Shown one piece after another: positions 34,741-42,520 of a stretch of DNA of 64,000 nucleotides; within the stretch, counting starts at the first letter, position 1, and every line of letters begins with the position of its first letter. The DNA lies in the NCBI RefSeq assembly GCF_030371825.1, contig NZ_JAUDDM010000008.1; one strand, given 5' to 3'. Source of the DNA: Collinsella sp944321445. GTDB taxonomy: Bacteria > Actinomycetota > Coriobacteriia > Coriobacteriales > Coriobacteriaceae. Below the pieces are notes generated by a model. It had not been told where the DNA came from and did no database searches. It saw only the letters and a list, made by a program, of their open reading frames with translations. Position numbers and translations under genes: made by a program.

Positions 34741-35190
34741 CTATTCCGTCCCCTCCACACCCATCACCTCATCGTAGAGGCTGAGCTGGGAAGAAGCAGC
34801 ATGCGGATCGAGCTTCAACCCATGATTTTCGGCGTACTGTTCGCATACCTCGCGCAACGCCGACAAATCATGTTCAATCGTATCCCAGACAGTCGGAAGA
34901 TCGAGCTTGAAATATGCATGAGCGACAGCGTTTCTCATGCCCCTGATCTGATCCCAGGGAATATTCGGATACTCCCGCTTCGTCTCATAGGAAAGCTCAT
35001 TCGCCTCCTCGATAGCCCGATAGAAAAGAACAATCACTGCGTCGACATATGCCGCACTCAAAGAATCCGGATCGGTGTCGTTGCTAAAATCCTGAGCGGT
35101 CAGATTCAAGAGCTCGATCCGCTTGCGAATAGCGTTAAGTTGGATGTACAGCTCCTGAATCCTCTGGTTGTCCACAGGCCGAGCGGTCAT
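34741..35190 (-). CDS. hepT: HepT-like HEPN ribonuclease toxin
   Basis: 149 residues, all helical HEPN (DUF86-type). The catalytic RX4-6H motif is RNAVAH (Arg86, His91) followed by Tyr93, the residue that MntA adenylylates in known pairs. The neighbouring upstream gene encodes the nucleotidyltransferase antitoxin and overlaps it by 56 bases. Expected to cleave RNA, possibly tRNA ends, when unmodified. Confidence 0.85.
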   Translation of the reverse strand: MTARPVDNQRIQELYIQLNAIRKRIELLNLTAQDFSNDTDPDSLSAAYVDAVIVLFYRAIEEANELSYETKREYPNIPWDQIRGMRNAVAHAYFKLDLPTVWDTIEHDLSALREVCEQYAENHGLKLDPHAASSQLSLYDEVMGVEGTE

Positions 35191-35557
35191 AAAGCAACAC
35201 CCCGTCTTCCATTATCGATGCATAGAGATTCCCCAGCGACTGCGGCGCTGTGTTGGTAACGATATCCACCGGGCAGGTCAAGACGGCGCGCAGCTCTGTT
35301 TGAATGTCAACGTACTCCGCCAATCCGATTTCGTACCGATCGCGATCCAAATGCACCCAAAGATCGACATCGGACAGCCGATTGAAATCCCCTCGAGCAT
35401 ACGAGCCGAACAGATAGACCTGTTCGATGCAAGGATGGCTAGTGCAAACCGGAAATATGCGCTCAGCTATGATGCGATGCGCGCGCGACGTCAAACTCGA
35501 CTCCGTCAGCTTGTTCACCTGCCCTCCTGAATCCACCTGATCCCCCATCTGAACCAT
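35135..35557 (-). CDS. mntA: MntA-like nucleotidyltransferase antitoxin
   Basis: 140 residues. The minimal nucleotidyltransferase motif GSX10DXD is present (G51-S52 ... D63-V-D65, in LFGSYARGDFNRLSDVDLW). Such proteins disarm HepT by transferring AMP to a Tyr beside its active site. The ATG at 35557 has AAAGGA seven bases ahead; the upstream Met at 35578 lacks this. Overlaps the hepT start, so the pair is translationally coupled. Confidence 0.85.
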   Translation of the reverse strand: MVQMGDQVDSGGQVNKLTESSLTSRAHRIIAERIFPVCTSHPCIEQVYLFGSYARGDFNRLSDVDLWVHLDRDRYEIGLAEYVDIQTELRAVLTCPVDIVTNTAPQSLGNLYASIMEDGVLLYDRSACGQPEDSGAVHPT

Positions 35558-35719
35558 AATGATTCCTTTGAGATACATCTTACCCGCACACAGACAAGAA
35601 GCCTCTCGACATGCAATAACATGCCAAGATTGCAAGCAGCCCCTCTTGCATCTCCCATCTTGATGATTCCCGCTATGATGGACGTGGACGAATGCTTCCA
35701 AGCACACATAAGGAGCAGC

Positions 35720-36502
35720 ATGGACGATATCGCCGCCGCCATCATTGCATTTCTGCAGCACCCATGGGTGCACCGGGCGTTTTGGACCGTCGTCCTCGGC
35801 GCCGCCACCATCATCGCGTCCCGCCTGGCGGCCAAAGCCCTGCGCCACCTGCTCAACAGCGACAGCAATCCCCTGCCCACCACGAGCATCATCGTCAACA
35901 TCGTGCGCGCGGCCATCTGGGCGGTCGGTGCGAGCATCATCTTGGACAGCGTCTACGGGCAGAACTCCAATGCGATTATCACCGCCCTTGGCGTCGGCGG
36001 TATCGCCATCTCGCTGGGCTTTCAGGACACGCTGTCGAACCTCATCGGCGGCCTGCAGATGACCTTCATGGGCATCATCAAACCGGGCGACAACATCGAG
36101 GTCGGGTCCGAAAAGGGCGTGGTGCAAGACATCACCTGGCGCCACACCACCATTCGCGACTCGCTCGGCCAGACCATCGTTGTGCCCAACTCCGTCATCT
36201 CCACGACCTCAGTTGTACACCTGCTGCCTGCCAACCGCGTTGCGGTACCGTTCGCCGTGCCGCGCTACAAAAACGACGCTAACGAAAACCTTTCGATGGA
36301 CGAACTTGCCGATGCGCTCATCGACATCGCGCGCGTAGCGGCGAGCGGCGTCTCCCCCGTCACCGACGGTCCCAAGGTCTTTTTCTCGGAAATCACCGAA
36401 CTGGGCATCAAGGGAACGATTGTGATGCAGATTGAGGATGCGACCAAGACCTCGCTTGCTGCCGATGGCGTCGTGCGCGCCATCGCGAGCCGCATGGACT
36501 AG
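35720..36502 (+). CDS. Small-conductance mechanosensitive channel, MscS family
   Basis: 260 residues, typical MscS size. Two or three N-terminal helices lead into the pore helix (ALGVGGIAISLGFQDTLSNL), then GIIKPGDNIEVGSEKGVVQD and VVPNSVIS of the beta domain and the C-terminal vestibule. Opens on membrane tension to release solutes in osmotic downshock. AAGGAG precedes the ATG at 35720. It is the intact MscS-type gene of this window, in contrast to the broken sensor-linked one at 2679-4771. Confidence 0.92.
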   Translation: MDDIAAAIIAFLQHPWVHRAFWTVVLGAATIIASRLAAKALRHLLNSDSNPLPTTSIIVNIVRAAIWAVGASIILDSVYGQNSNAIITALGVGGIAISLGFQDTLSNLIGGLQMTFMGIIKPGDNIEVGSEKGVVQDITWRHTTIRDSLGQTIVVPNSVISTTSVVHLLPANRVAVPFAVPRYKNDANENLSMDELADALIDIARVAASGVSPVTDGPKVFFSEITELGIKGTIVMQIEDATKTSLAADGVVRAIASRMD

Positions 36503-36534
36503 GCTCAGACGGCAAAAGACCGCACTGCTCCTCG

Positions 36535-36568
36535 CAAAAAACGGCCCGACGCACCGTGCGCCGGGCCG
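36535..36568 (-). terminator. Intrinsic terminator after the HerA-like gene remnant
   Basis: The stem CGGCCCG..CGCA/TGCG..CGGGCCG is followed on the minus strand by six T. Confidence 0.85.
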
Positions 36569-36591
36569 AGCAACAAGCTATGCGCGCCGAA

Positions 36592-37374
36592 CTAGCGGCG
36601 GCGACCGCCGAACAAGTTGCGCGTGATCTGGCGCGTAGCCTCACGGCCAAAGGTGCCCAAGATCGAATTGGCCAGCTTGCCGATGCCCTTCATCATCTGC
36701 TCCTGCTGCTTCTGGCGAGCGCGCTCGGCTTCGCGCTCCGCCTCGCGTGCCGCCTTGGCAGCCGCCTTCTCAGCCTCACGCTCAGCCTTTGCCGCAGCCT
36801 TCTCGGCTTCCTTGGCCTTCTTGGCCTCAAACTCCGCCTTCTCCTTCTCGAGCGCTTCGCGCTCTGCGGCGAGCTTATCGGCCTCAGCCTCTTCTTCAGC
36901 TGCCTCTTCGAGCTGCTCGAATGCACTCTCGCGATCGATGGCCTCGCCGTACTTGACCATAAGCTCGGCTTGCCCGTCCAGCGCCGCCTTGACCGCCTCA
37001 TCCGACGCGGCGGCCATCAGGCACTGCGGAGGCAAAATCTTGGCGCGCTCGACGATCTCGGGCTGGCCGTCCTCGTTCAAGAACGACACGAGCGCCTCGC
37101 CCGTCCCCAGCTCCAGAATCACATCCTCGCTCTTGAACGCCGGATTCTCGCGGAACGATTGCGCAGCGGCACGCACGGCCTTCTGCTCGGCCGGCGTGTA
37201 GGCGCGTAGGCCATGCTGAATGCGGTTGGAGAGCTGCGCCAGCACCTCGTCGGGAATATCGGAGGGCGACTGCGTGATGAAGTACACGCCCACACCCTTG
37301 GAACGGATGAGCTTCACGACCTGCACGATCTTGTCGAGCAGCTCGCTGGGCATGTCGTTGAACAAATGGTTCAA
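36592..37374 (-). pseudogene. 3' half of a HerA-like ATPase gene (DUF853/YjgR), 5' truncated
   Basis: About 260 residues remain, starting mid-domain at LFNDMPSELLDKIVQVVKL, the stretch just after the Walker B DEAH of intact homologues. GVGVYFITQSPSDIPDEVLA and the long charged coiled coil (AEKAAAKAEREAEKAAAKA) to the C-terminus are intact. Homologues are about 500 residues with a Walker A near the start; that half is absent. The frame upstream has no plausible start except a TTG at 37374 without a ribosome binding site. The break lies about 100 bases from the operator of a toxin-antitoxin module on the other strand, suggesting that its arrival or a linked deletion removed the 5' half. Confidence 0.75.
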
Positions 37375-37473
37375 CGTAAACGCATTGATTGCTGGTTCCT
37401 CGGCAGCTATCCGTAAGGATTTGCTTATCGCATGATCTTGAAGCGCACGACTTCTCGTTCCTCAATACGCGTA

Positions 37474-37490
37474 TAATTAACAGATAATTA
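37474..37490. promoter_or_regulatory. TA promoter/operator: TAATTA-N5-TAATTA over a TATAAT box
   Basis: A TATAAT -10 box at 37472-37477 overlaps the first TAATTA arm; the palindrome spans 37474-37490, 36 bases before the antitoxin start. Binding of the antitoxin would block the promoter. Confidence 0.55.
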
Positions 37491-37526
37491 GCTGCTTTAT
37501 CGAGGCAACCAGATAGGAGCGCAACC

Positions 37527-37814
37527 ATGCCCGCCATTGCATCTCTTACCGATTTCAACCGGAATCCCAACGCGCTGCTTGAGGAACTCAAGCGCACTCA
37601 GAAACCAACGTATCTCACCAAAAACGGAAAAGCGTGCGCCGTCATCATAGATGCTGATGCCTTCGATCGGATGATGTCGGCCACCGAGGCGAATCGCGAG
37701 CGCGAACAACGAGTCTACGATGGCATCCTCCGCGGCTTGGAGGATTTCCAGAATGGCAACGCCTCGCCCGCAAAAGACGCGCTCGCCTCCTTGAGAGCGC
37801 GCAAAGGCTGGTAA
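37527..37814 (+). CDS. Phd/YefM-type antitoxin
   Basis: 95 residues. The N-terminal Phd/YefM DNA-binding fold is evident (ASLTDFNRNPNALLEELKRT, PTYLTKNGKACAVIIDADAF), followed by a flexible toxin-binding tail with a Trp end. GGAGCG lies ahead of the start. The toxin gene begins 3 bases after the stop. Confidence 0.88.
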   Translation: MPAIASLTDFNRNPNALLEELKRTQKPTYLTKNGKACAVIIDADAFDRMMSATEANREREQRVYDGILRGLEDFQNGNASPAKDALASLRARKGW

Positions 37815-37817
37815 TCC

Positions 37818-38123
37818 ATGGCATACCAGGTACTGCTTGCTGACAGCGCCCTTGATTTTATCGACGCGCACGTGTACTCAGAACGCATTCTCGCCCGCAT
37901 CGAGACGTATATCGATTTACTTGGGGACTATCCGTACCTTGGCGCTGTGTACGATCCCGATTATCCCTCTGCGAGGCCACCGATCGGCTGCCGTCAACTA
38001 TCGATTCCAGATACGCCGTTCACCCTGTTTTACTGCGTCGATGAGGCGCGTTCTACCGTTAATGTGTTGTATATAGACTTTTCCACCAGAGATCCCCTGA
38101 AGCGGTTCCACCCGAGCCGGTAG
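37818..38123 (+). CDS. RelE/ParE-type toxin
   Basis: 101 residues. Typical elements: a helical hairpin ILARIETYIDLLGDYPYLGA, then the beta strands CRQLSIPDTPFTLFYCVDEA and VNVLYIDFSTRDPL. Partner of the Phd/YefM antitoxin directly upstream. RelE-like mRNA cleavage and ParE-like gyrase poisoning cannot be told apart here. Confidence 0.83.
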   Translation: MAYQVLLADSALDFIDAHVYSERILARIETYIDLLGDYPYLGAVYDPDYPSARPPIGCRQLSIPDTPFTLFYCVDEARSTVNVLYIDFSTRDPLKRFHPSR

Positions 38124-38152
38124 GGCCCTTCAATTCCTGCTCTGTGAGCAAA

Positions 38153-38193
38153 CGGCCGCTTCCGTCTCTGAAAAATCGAGATGGAAGCGGCCG
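38153..38193. terminator. Bidirectional terminator hairpin
   Basis: A 16-bp stem CGGCCGCTTCC-GTCTC with one mismatch, loop with AAAAA. Placed between the converging toxin and hcp genes. Confidence 0.65.
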
Positions 38194-38248
38194 GTGTTCA
38201 GACCGATACCAATCGCGTCAAACCGCGAAATGACGCATCCGGTGCATG

Positions 38249-39859
38249 TTAGCGCTGCCCACCAAGAATCGTCTGCAAATCTTCCTCAGGAGTGGTGATG
38301 GGCGCGATGCCGTAGTGTTCCACCAAATACGACAGGAAGTTGGGGGAAAGGAACGCCGGCAGCGTCGGGCCCAGGCGGATACCGCGAACGCCCAGATGCA
38401 GCAACGTAAGCAGGATACACACGGCCTTTTGCTCGTACCACGACAGCACGAAGGACAGCGGAAGCTCATTCACATCGCACGCGAACGCCTGAGCGAGGGC
38501 GAGAGCAACCTGCACCGCGCCGAATGCGTCGTTGCACTGGCCCATATCCATCAGGCGCGGCAAGCCGGCAACCGTGCCCAAGTCAAGGTCGTTGAAGCGG
38601 TATTTGCCGCATGCCAGTGTGAGCACGATGCTGTCTTGCGGCGTCTGCCTGACGAACTCGGTGTAGTAGTTGCGGCCCGGCCGCGCACCGTCACAGCCGC
38701 CCACTAGAAAGAACCGGCTGATAGCGCCCGTCTTGACCGCTTCGACTATGCGGTCTGCCTGCGCAAGCGCCGCGTCATGGCCAAAGCCGGTCGTTACCGT
38801 CGTACCGCCGTTGATGCCGGCAAAGGGCATATCTTGCGGGTATCCACCCAGCTCAAGCGCCTGTTCGATGATGGGCGAGAAATCGCGCTCCTCATCGATA
38901 TGCGTCAGCCCCGGGTATGAAACCACCTCGGTGGTATACACGCGGTCTACGTAGCTCGGGCGTGGCGGCATGAGGCAATTGGTAGTGAAGAGCACGGGTG
39001 CTGGGATGCCGGCGAACTCTTTTTGCTGGTTTTGCCATGCCGTGCCGAAGTTGCCCTTCAAGTGCGGGTACGCTTTGAGCCGCGGGTAGCCGTGGGCGGG
39101 CAGCATCTCGCCATGCGTGTAGACGTTGATACCCAAACCGCGCGTCTGCTCGAGCAGCTGCTGCAGGTCGTACAAGTCGTGGCCGGACACCACGATGAAC
39201 GGGCCGCGCTCGACGGTAAGCGAGACCTCAGTGGGCTCAGGTACGCCGTAGGTTTCGGTGTTGGCACGATCGAGCATCTCCATCACCGCCAGGTTCTTCT
39301 CGCCCACCTCGAGTGCAAGCGCAAGCAGCTCGCCGGCATCCAGGTCGTCTACAGCCAGTGCACGCAGCGCCCGGATAAAGAAGCGATTGACCTCGTCTTT
39401 TGCGAGCCCCAGCACGAGTGCATGGTAAGCGTAAGCGGCCATGCCGCGGATGCCGAACAGGATGAGCGATTTCAGCGAGCGAACGTCCTCATCGGCATCC
39501 CAGATGCGATTCATATCGTAATCGGCGATGATGGGCACCTCGCTGCCCGGATGGTGGGTAAAAACGGCGCGGCCCTGCTCGGCGCGTACGCGGTCGAGCA
39601 GGTCGTAGAGGGAGTCGGCATCGAAGTTCACATTGGTCATCGTGGCGAATAGGCACTCTATCGCCAACTGCCAGGTGCTTTCGGGCAGCGCGTCCTCGTC
39701 CGCTACGCACGCGAGCTCGATAAGCGCGCCGGTGAGCTCGTCTTGCACGCGCGCGACGTCGGCCGACTTACCGCACACGCCGATACGTCCCATACAGCCA
39801 GTGCAGCCGGCAGTCTGTTCGCATTGATTACAAAACATCAGGTGTTCTGAGGCGGTCAT
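38249..39859 (-). CDS. hcp: Hybrid cluster protein (hydroxylamine/NO-detoxifying reductase)
   Basis: 536 residues. The N-terminal CNQCEQTAGCTGC..GVCG cysteines hold the [4Fe-4S] cluster; hybrid-cluster ligands appear in GHDLYDLQQLL, TTNCLMPP, LVGGCDGARPGRNYY, ACGKYRF and WYEQKAVC. Protects against nitrosative stress by reducing NO or hydroxylamine. Start at 39859 with AAGGAGGATCCT; the frame upstream of it is open but unlike the family. Divergent from a Crp/Fnr regulator with a palindrome between them. Confidence 0.95.
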   Translation of the reverse strand: MTASEHLMFCNQCEQTAGCTGCMGRIGVCGKSADVARVQDELTGALIELACVADEDALPESTWQLAIECLFATMTNVNFDADSLYDLLDRVRAEQGRAVFTHHPGSEVPIIADYDMNRIWDADEDVRSLKSLILFGIRGMAAYAYHALVLGLAKDEVNRFFIRALRALAVDDLDAGELLALALEVGEKNLAVMEMLDRANTETYGVPEPTEVSLTVERGPFIVVSGHDLYDLQQLLEQTRGLGINVYTHGEMLPAHGYPRLKAYPHLKGNFGTAWQNQQKEFAGIPAPVLFTTNCLMPPRPSYVDRVYTTEVVSYPGLTHIDEERDFSPIIEQALELGGYPQDMPFAGINGGTTVTTGFGHDAALAQADRIVEAVKTGAISRFFLVGGCDGARPGRNYYTEFVRQTPQDSIVLTLACGKYRFNDLDLGTVAGLPRLMDMGQCNDAFGAVQVALALAQAFACDVNELPLSFVLSWYEQKAVCILLTLLHLGVRGIRLGPTLPAFLSPNFLSYLVEHYGIAPITTPEEDLQTILGGQR

Positions 39860-39942
39860 AGGATCCTCCTTGGTCAAGCGATGCCCGAACGTCCCGGACC
39901 TTCGCGGTTGCCTAGGTATACGGCGCATCCTATGATGTGTAT

Positions 39943-39956
39943 GTTGTTAAGACAAC
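39943..39956. promoter_or_regulatory. Operator candidate GTTGT-TAAG-ACAAC
   Basis: A perfect 5-bp inverted repeat 16 bases ahead of the Crp/Fnr-type gene and 84 bases from the hcp start; a TATGAT -10-like box lies at 39931-39936. Fits a Crp/Fnr-family site controlling both genes. Confidence 0.55.
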
Positions 39957-39971
39957 GAAATGGAGAAATCC

Positions 39972-40622
39972 ATGCGCCATGCGCCATATTCCACAATCGC
40001 CCTGTTTGATGGCATTGAGCCAGAGGATATCGATGCCATGCTCCCCTGCTTGGGCGCACGGGAGCGCAGCTTTGCGAAGGGCGAGATGATCTTGCGGACC
40101 GGTGACACCACGGGCGACGTGGGCATTGTGCTCGCCGGCGGCGTGAATATCACGGTGAACTACGCGTGGGGATCGACCGAGATCTTCGTGCATGTGGAAC
40201 CCAGTCAGATGTTTGGCGAAGCCTATGCCATCACCGGCGGCAAACTGTTGGTCGATGCCGTCGCAGCCGAAGAATCGACCGTCCTGTTCCTGCGCGCGAA
40301 CAAGCTGATGGCCACCTGCGGGCACGCATGCCCGCACCACGTGCGCACCATTCAAAACCTCATTCGCATCGCCGCGCTGAAAAACGCCGCCCTATCGCGA
40401 CGCATGATGCATACTGCGCCCAAGACCATCCGCGAGCGCGCGCTTTCGTACCTAGCCGAGCAGGAGATGGAGCACGGAAGCCGCAGTTTTACCATCCCCT
40501 TCTCGCGCGAAGAGATGGCGAACTATTTGAGCGTGGACCGCAGCGCCCTATCAAACGAGCTCTCCAAGATGCAGCGCGACGGGCTGATTCGCTTCAGAAA
40601 GAATCGGTTCGAGCTGCTGTGA
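39972..40622 (+). CDS. Crp/Fnr-family regulator, probable hcp regulator
   Basis: 216 residues. A cyclic-nucleotide-like beta barrel (FAKGEMILRTGDTTGDVGIV, MFGEAYAITGG) is joined by a long helix to a winged HTH (PFSREEMANYLSVDRSALS). There is a CGHACPHH segment with two Cys in the dimer-helix region, which could bind a metal or haem. The ATG at 39972 has GGAG seven bases ahead; 39960 lacks one. Divergent to hcp, as are HcpR/NO-responsive Crp relatives in other anaerobes. Confidence 0.88.
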   Translation: MRHAPYSTIALFDGIEPEDIDAMLPCLGARERSFAKGEMILRTGDTTGDVGIVLAGGVNITVNYAWGSTEIFVHVEPSQMFGEAYAITGGKLLVDAVAAEESTVLFLRANKLMATCGHACPHHVRTIQNLIRIAALKNAALSRRMMHTAPKTIRERALSYLAEQEMEHGSRSFTIPFSREEMANYLSVDRSALSNELSKMQRDGLIRFRKNRFELL

Positions 40623-40656
40623 GCCCAAGGCGAGGCGTTTCGGGACCCGACGGAGT

Positions 40657-41649
40657 CTACTCTTCCCGCCTGCGAGCCTTTCCCAGTGCGTTTTTCGCAG
40701 AAGCGATATCCTGCCTGCTGATTTTCATGCGGCTTGCCCGGGCGGACAGCGCACGCGCGGGCGCATCGATGTTGATGCCCAGCAAAAGGTTCGCCATCCA
40801 GAGGAAGAACAGCAGAACGAGCACCGGGATGACGCAGGACGTCACGAGCATGACCGCAACGCCCTCGATGAGGCGGTTGACCTGGGCGAGCAGCTCTTCG
40901 CTGATATCGCTGGCAGCATCTACGATGGTCTCTGGGATGCTCAGGATGAAGTCGAGCGGATTGTCGGAAGATTCGCCCCCCTCGGCCTTCGCCCCTGTCG
41001 ACTCCTCCTGCGCAGCATCGACGGCATAGGAGACCTCATAGGTGCGGTCGATCATGTTTGTGACGAACACGCCCGCGGGCACGGTGGCGACCAGCACCGC
41101 GCCGAGCACGATCAGCTTGCGCGCGAGGCGCGCGAACGACCCACTGGCAACGGAGCGGTCGTGCAGCAGGATCGACAGGATGAAGCAGAGCATCGCCAAC
41201 GGGATGAAGATACCAAATGTCGTGAACCCGAAAATGGTGAGCAGGTATTTCTCCAGGTAGATAACGGCGGTGATGAGCATGAGATTGGAGCTGAGGTCCA
41301 TGAGCTTCTCGGCGATGGGCGTGCCGACATCGTCGGGCACCGCCGTGATGGCAACCGACGCCGTCGTTGAGGCGGCGACCATGGCGAGCACATTGGCCTT
41401 CTTTTCATCGAGCGTGGCGATGGTCGCCGCATACGTATCGGGAGACGAGAAAACCTGGCGCAAGGGCCACGCCGACACGATGCCCGCGATGACCAGCAGT
41501 GCGATCACGAAGAACTTGAAGCGCATGATGGTATCCATCGGGCTCGGCGCCGGGTCCGCCGCGGGCACCAGCGCGCTTTCGTGCGTCACGATAACGGCAT
41601 CGTCGGGAATCTCGATAACCTGGATGTCGTCTAAATCTGCATTCGGCAT
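40657..41649 (-). CDS. Membrane protein of unknown function
   Basis: 330 residues. An acidic N-terminus (DDIQVIEIPDDAVIV) precedes about six hydrophobic helices, e.g. FKFFVIALLVIAGIVSAWPL, LSSNLMLITAVIYLEKYLL, LIVLGAVLVATVPAGVFV and VAVMLVTSCVIPVLVLLFFL, with an extracytoplasmic charged loop (AEGGESSDN) and a basic C-terminus. TTASVAITAVPDD before a membrane segment is unusual. I do not recognise a family. GGAAGGA precedes the start. Monocistronic. Confidence 0.75.
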   Translation of the reverse strand: MPNADLDDIQVIEIPDDAVIVTHESALVPAADPAPSPMDTIMRFKFFVIALLVIAGIVSAWPLRQVFSSPDTYAATIATLDEKKANVLAMVAASTTASVAITAVPDDVGTPIAEKLMDLSSNLMLITAVIYLEKYLLTIFGFTTFGIFIPLAMLCFILSILLHDRSVASGSFARLARKLIVLGAVLVATVPAGVFVTNMIDRTYEVSYAVDAAQEESTGAKAEGGESSDNPLDFILSIPETIVDAASDISEELLAQVNRLIEGVAVMLVTSCVIPVLVLLFFLWMANLLLGINIDAPARALSARASRMKISRQDIASAKNALGKARRREE

Positions 41650-41766
41650 GAAAGGTCCTTCCTGCAGTAGACCTCAAATATTAAGTGCGGAGGTTTTACT
41701 TCAATCTTACCTGTATAGAGCGTCATAGGCACAACCGGCTCAACCTATACGTCGAGAAGCAATAAA

Positions 41767-41792
41767 GGTGCTATCATAATTATGATAGCACC
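41767..41792. promoter_or_regulatory. 26-bp perfect palindrome upstream of TA module
   Basis: The half-site GGTGCTATCATAA is followed at once by its exact complement. It lies 19 bases ahead of the antitoxin start, so it should be the module's autorepression operator. Confidence 0.75.
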
Positions 41793-41811
41793 TTCGAACG
41801 AGGAGGTTACC

Positions 41812-42081
41812 ATGCAGAGTATTCGCCCCATATCGGACCTACGAAACAAGTTCACTGAGATTTCCCGTGACGTCCACGGCAGCAACGAACCGGTTATTCT
41901 TACCAGAAACGGCTCGGCTGATATGGTTGTCATGAGCATGGAAGCGTTCCGCGCACTCGAATTTGACAGCGAGGTTTACCACAAACTGAAAGAGGCAGAA
42001 CGTCAAGCAACGGAAACAGCCACGCGCTACACATCCGACGAAGTTCTCGCTTCCGTAAACCAGGTTATCGCCCGTGTATAG
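41812..42081 (+). CDS. Phd/YefM-type antitoxin
   Basis: 89 residues. IRPISDLRNKFTEISRDVH, PVILTRNGSADMVVMSMEAF and a charged helical tail are typical of Phd/YefM. GAGGAGG precedes the ATG at 41812; an upstream Met at 41782 falls inside the operator palindrome and is rejected. The stop codon overlaps the toxin's GTG start region. Confidence 0.9.
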   Translation: MQSIRPISDLRNKFTEISRDVHGSNEPVILTRNGSADMVVMSMEAFRALEFDSEVYHKLKEAERQATETATRYTSDEVLASVNQVIARV

Positions 42082-42403
42082 CATCGAATATCTTCCTGTC
42101 GCTCTTCATGATCTCCAGGATATCGCTCGCTATATCGCCCAAGAACTCGGCAACCCCTCCGCTGCCCAACGGGTCGCAGAAGGAATCGTCGATGCCGTCG
42201 ATAGCCTTGCGAACATGCCCTATCGGAGAGCGGTCTACATCCCCATTAAAACGCTCAACCGGGAATACCGAACGATTCGCTACGGCAACTACGTCGCCTT
42301 CTACTGGATTGAAGAGCAGCGCAAAGCCGTTACGGTCGCACGCATCCTCTACGGAAAAGCAGATTTCAGCTCCCGTCTCGCCGCTGCCGAACGGGAGCTA
42401 TAA
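42074..42403 (+). CDS. RelE/ParE-type toxin
   Basis: 109 residues. YSIEYLPVALHDLQDIARYI, NPSAAQRVAEGIVDAVDSL, REYRTIRYGNYVAFYWI and VTVARILYGKADF match the RelE/ParE superfamily, ParE side. A GTG start at 42074 overlaps the antitoxin end by 8 bases, so translation is coupled. Third complete type II module of this window. Confidence 0.88.
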   Translation: MYSIEYLPVALHDLQDIARYIAQELGNPSAAQRVAEGIVDAVDSLANMPYRRAVYIPIKTLNREYRTIRYGNYVAFYWIEEQRKAVTVARILYGKADFSSRLAAAEREL

Positions 42404-42460
42404 AACCTAGTAGCCGTGCTTCGATTATCGCAATCGCTCCAAATGCTTTGAAACGCGATC

Positions 42461-42484
42461 GGCCCGAAGGCGAACCTTCGGGCC
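42461..42484. terminator. Hairpin between toxin and leuB
   Basis: The 10-bp perfect stem GGCCCGAAGG with a CGAA tetraloop sits between convergent transcripts; weak T-run on either side. Confidence 0.7.
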
Positions 42485-42520
42485 GGTTAATTCCCTAAAA
42501 AGAAATGCTCTTCAAGAGGG

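Noticed and set aside
35135..36145. Long minus-strand frame joined to the nucleotidyltransferase
   Set aside because: The part beyond 35578 is antisense to the MscS gene; the real start is 35557 with AAAGGA.
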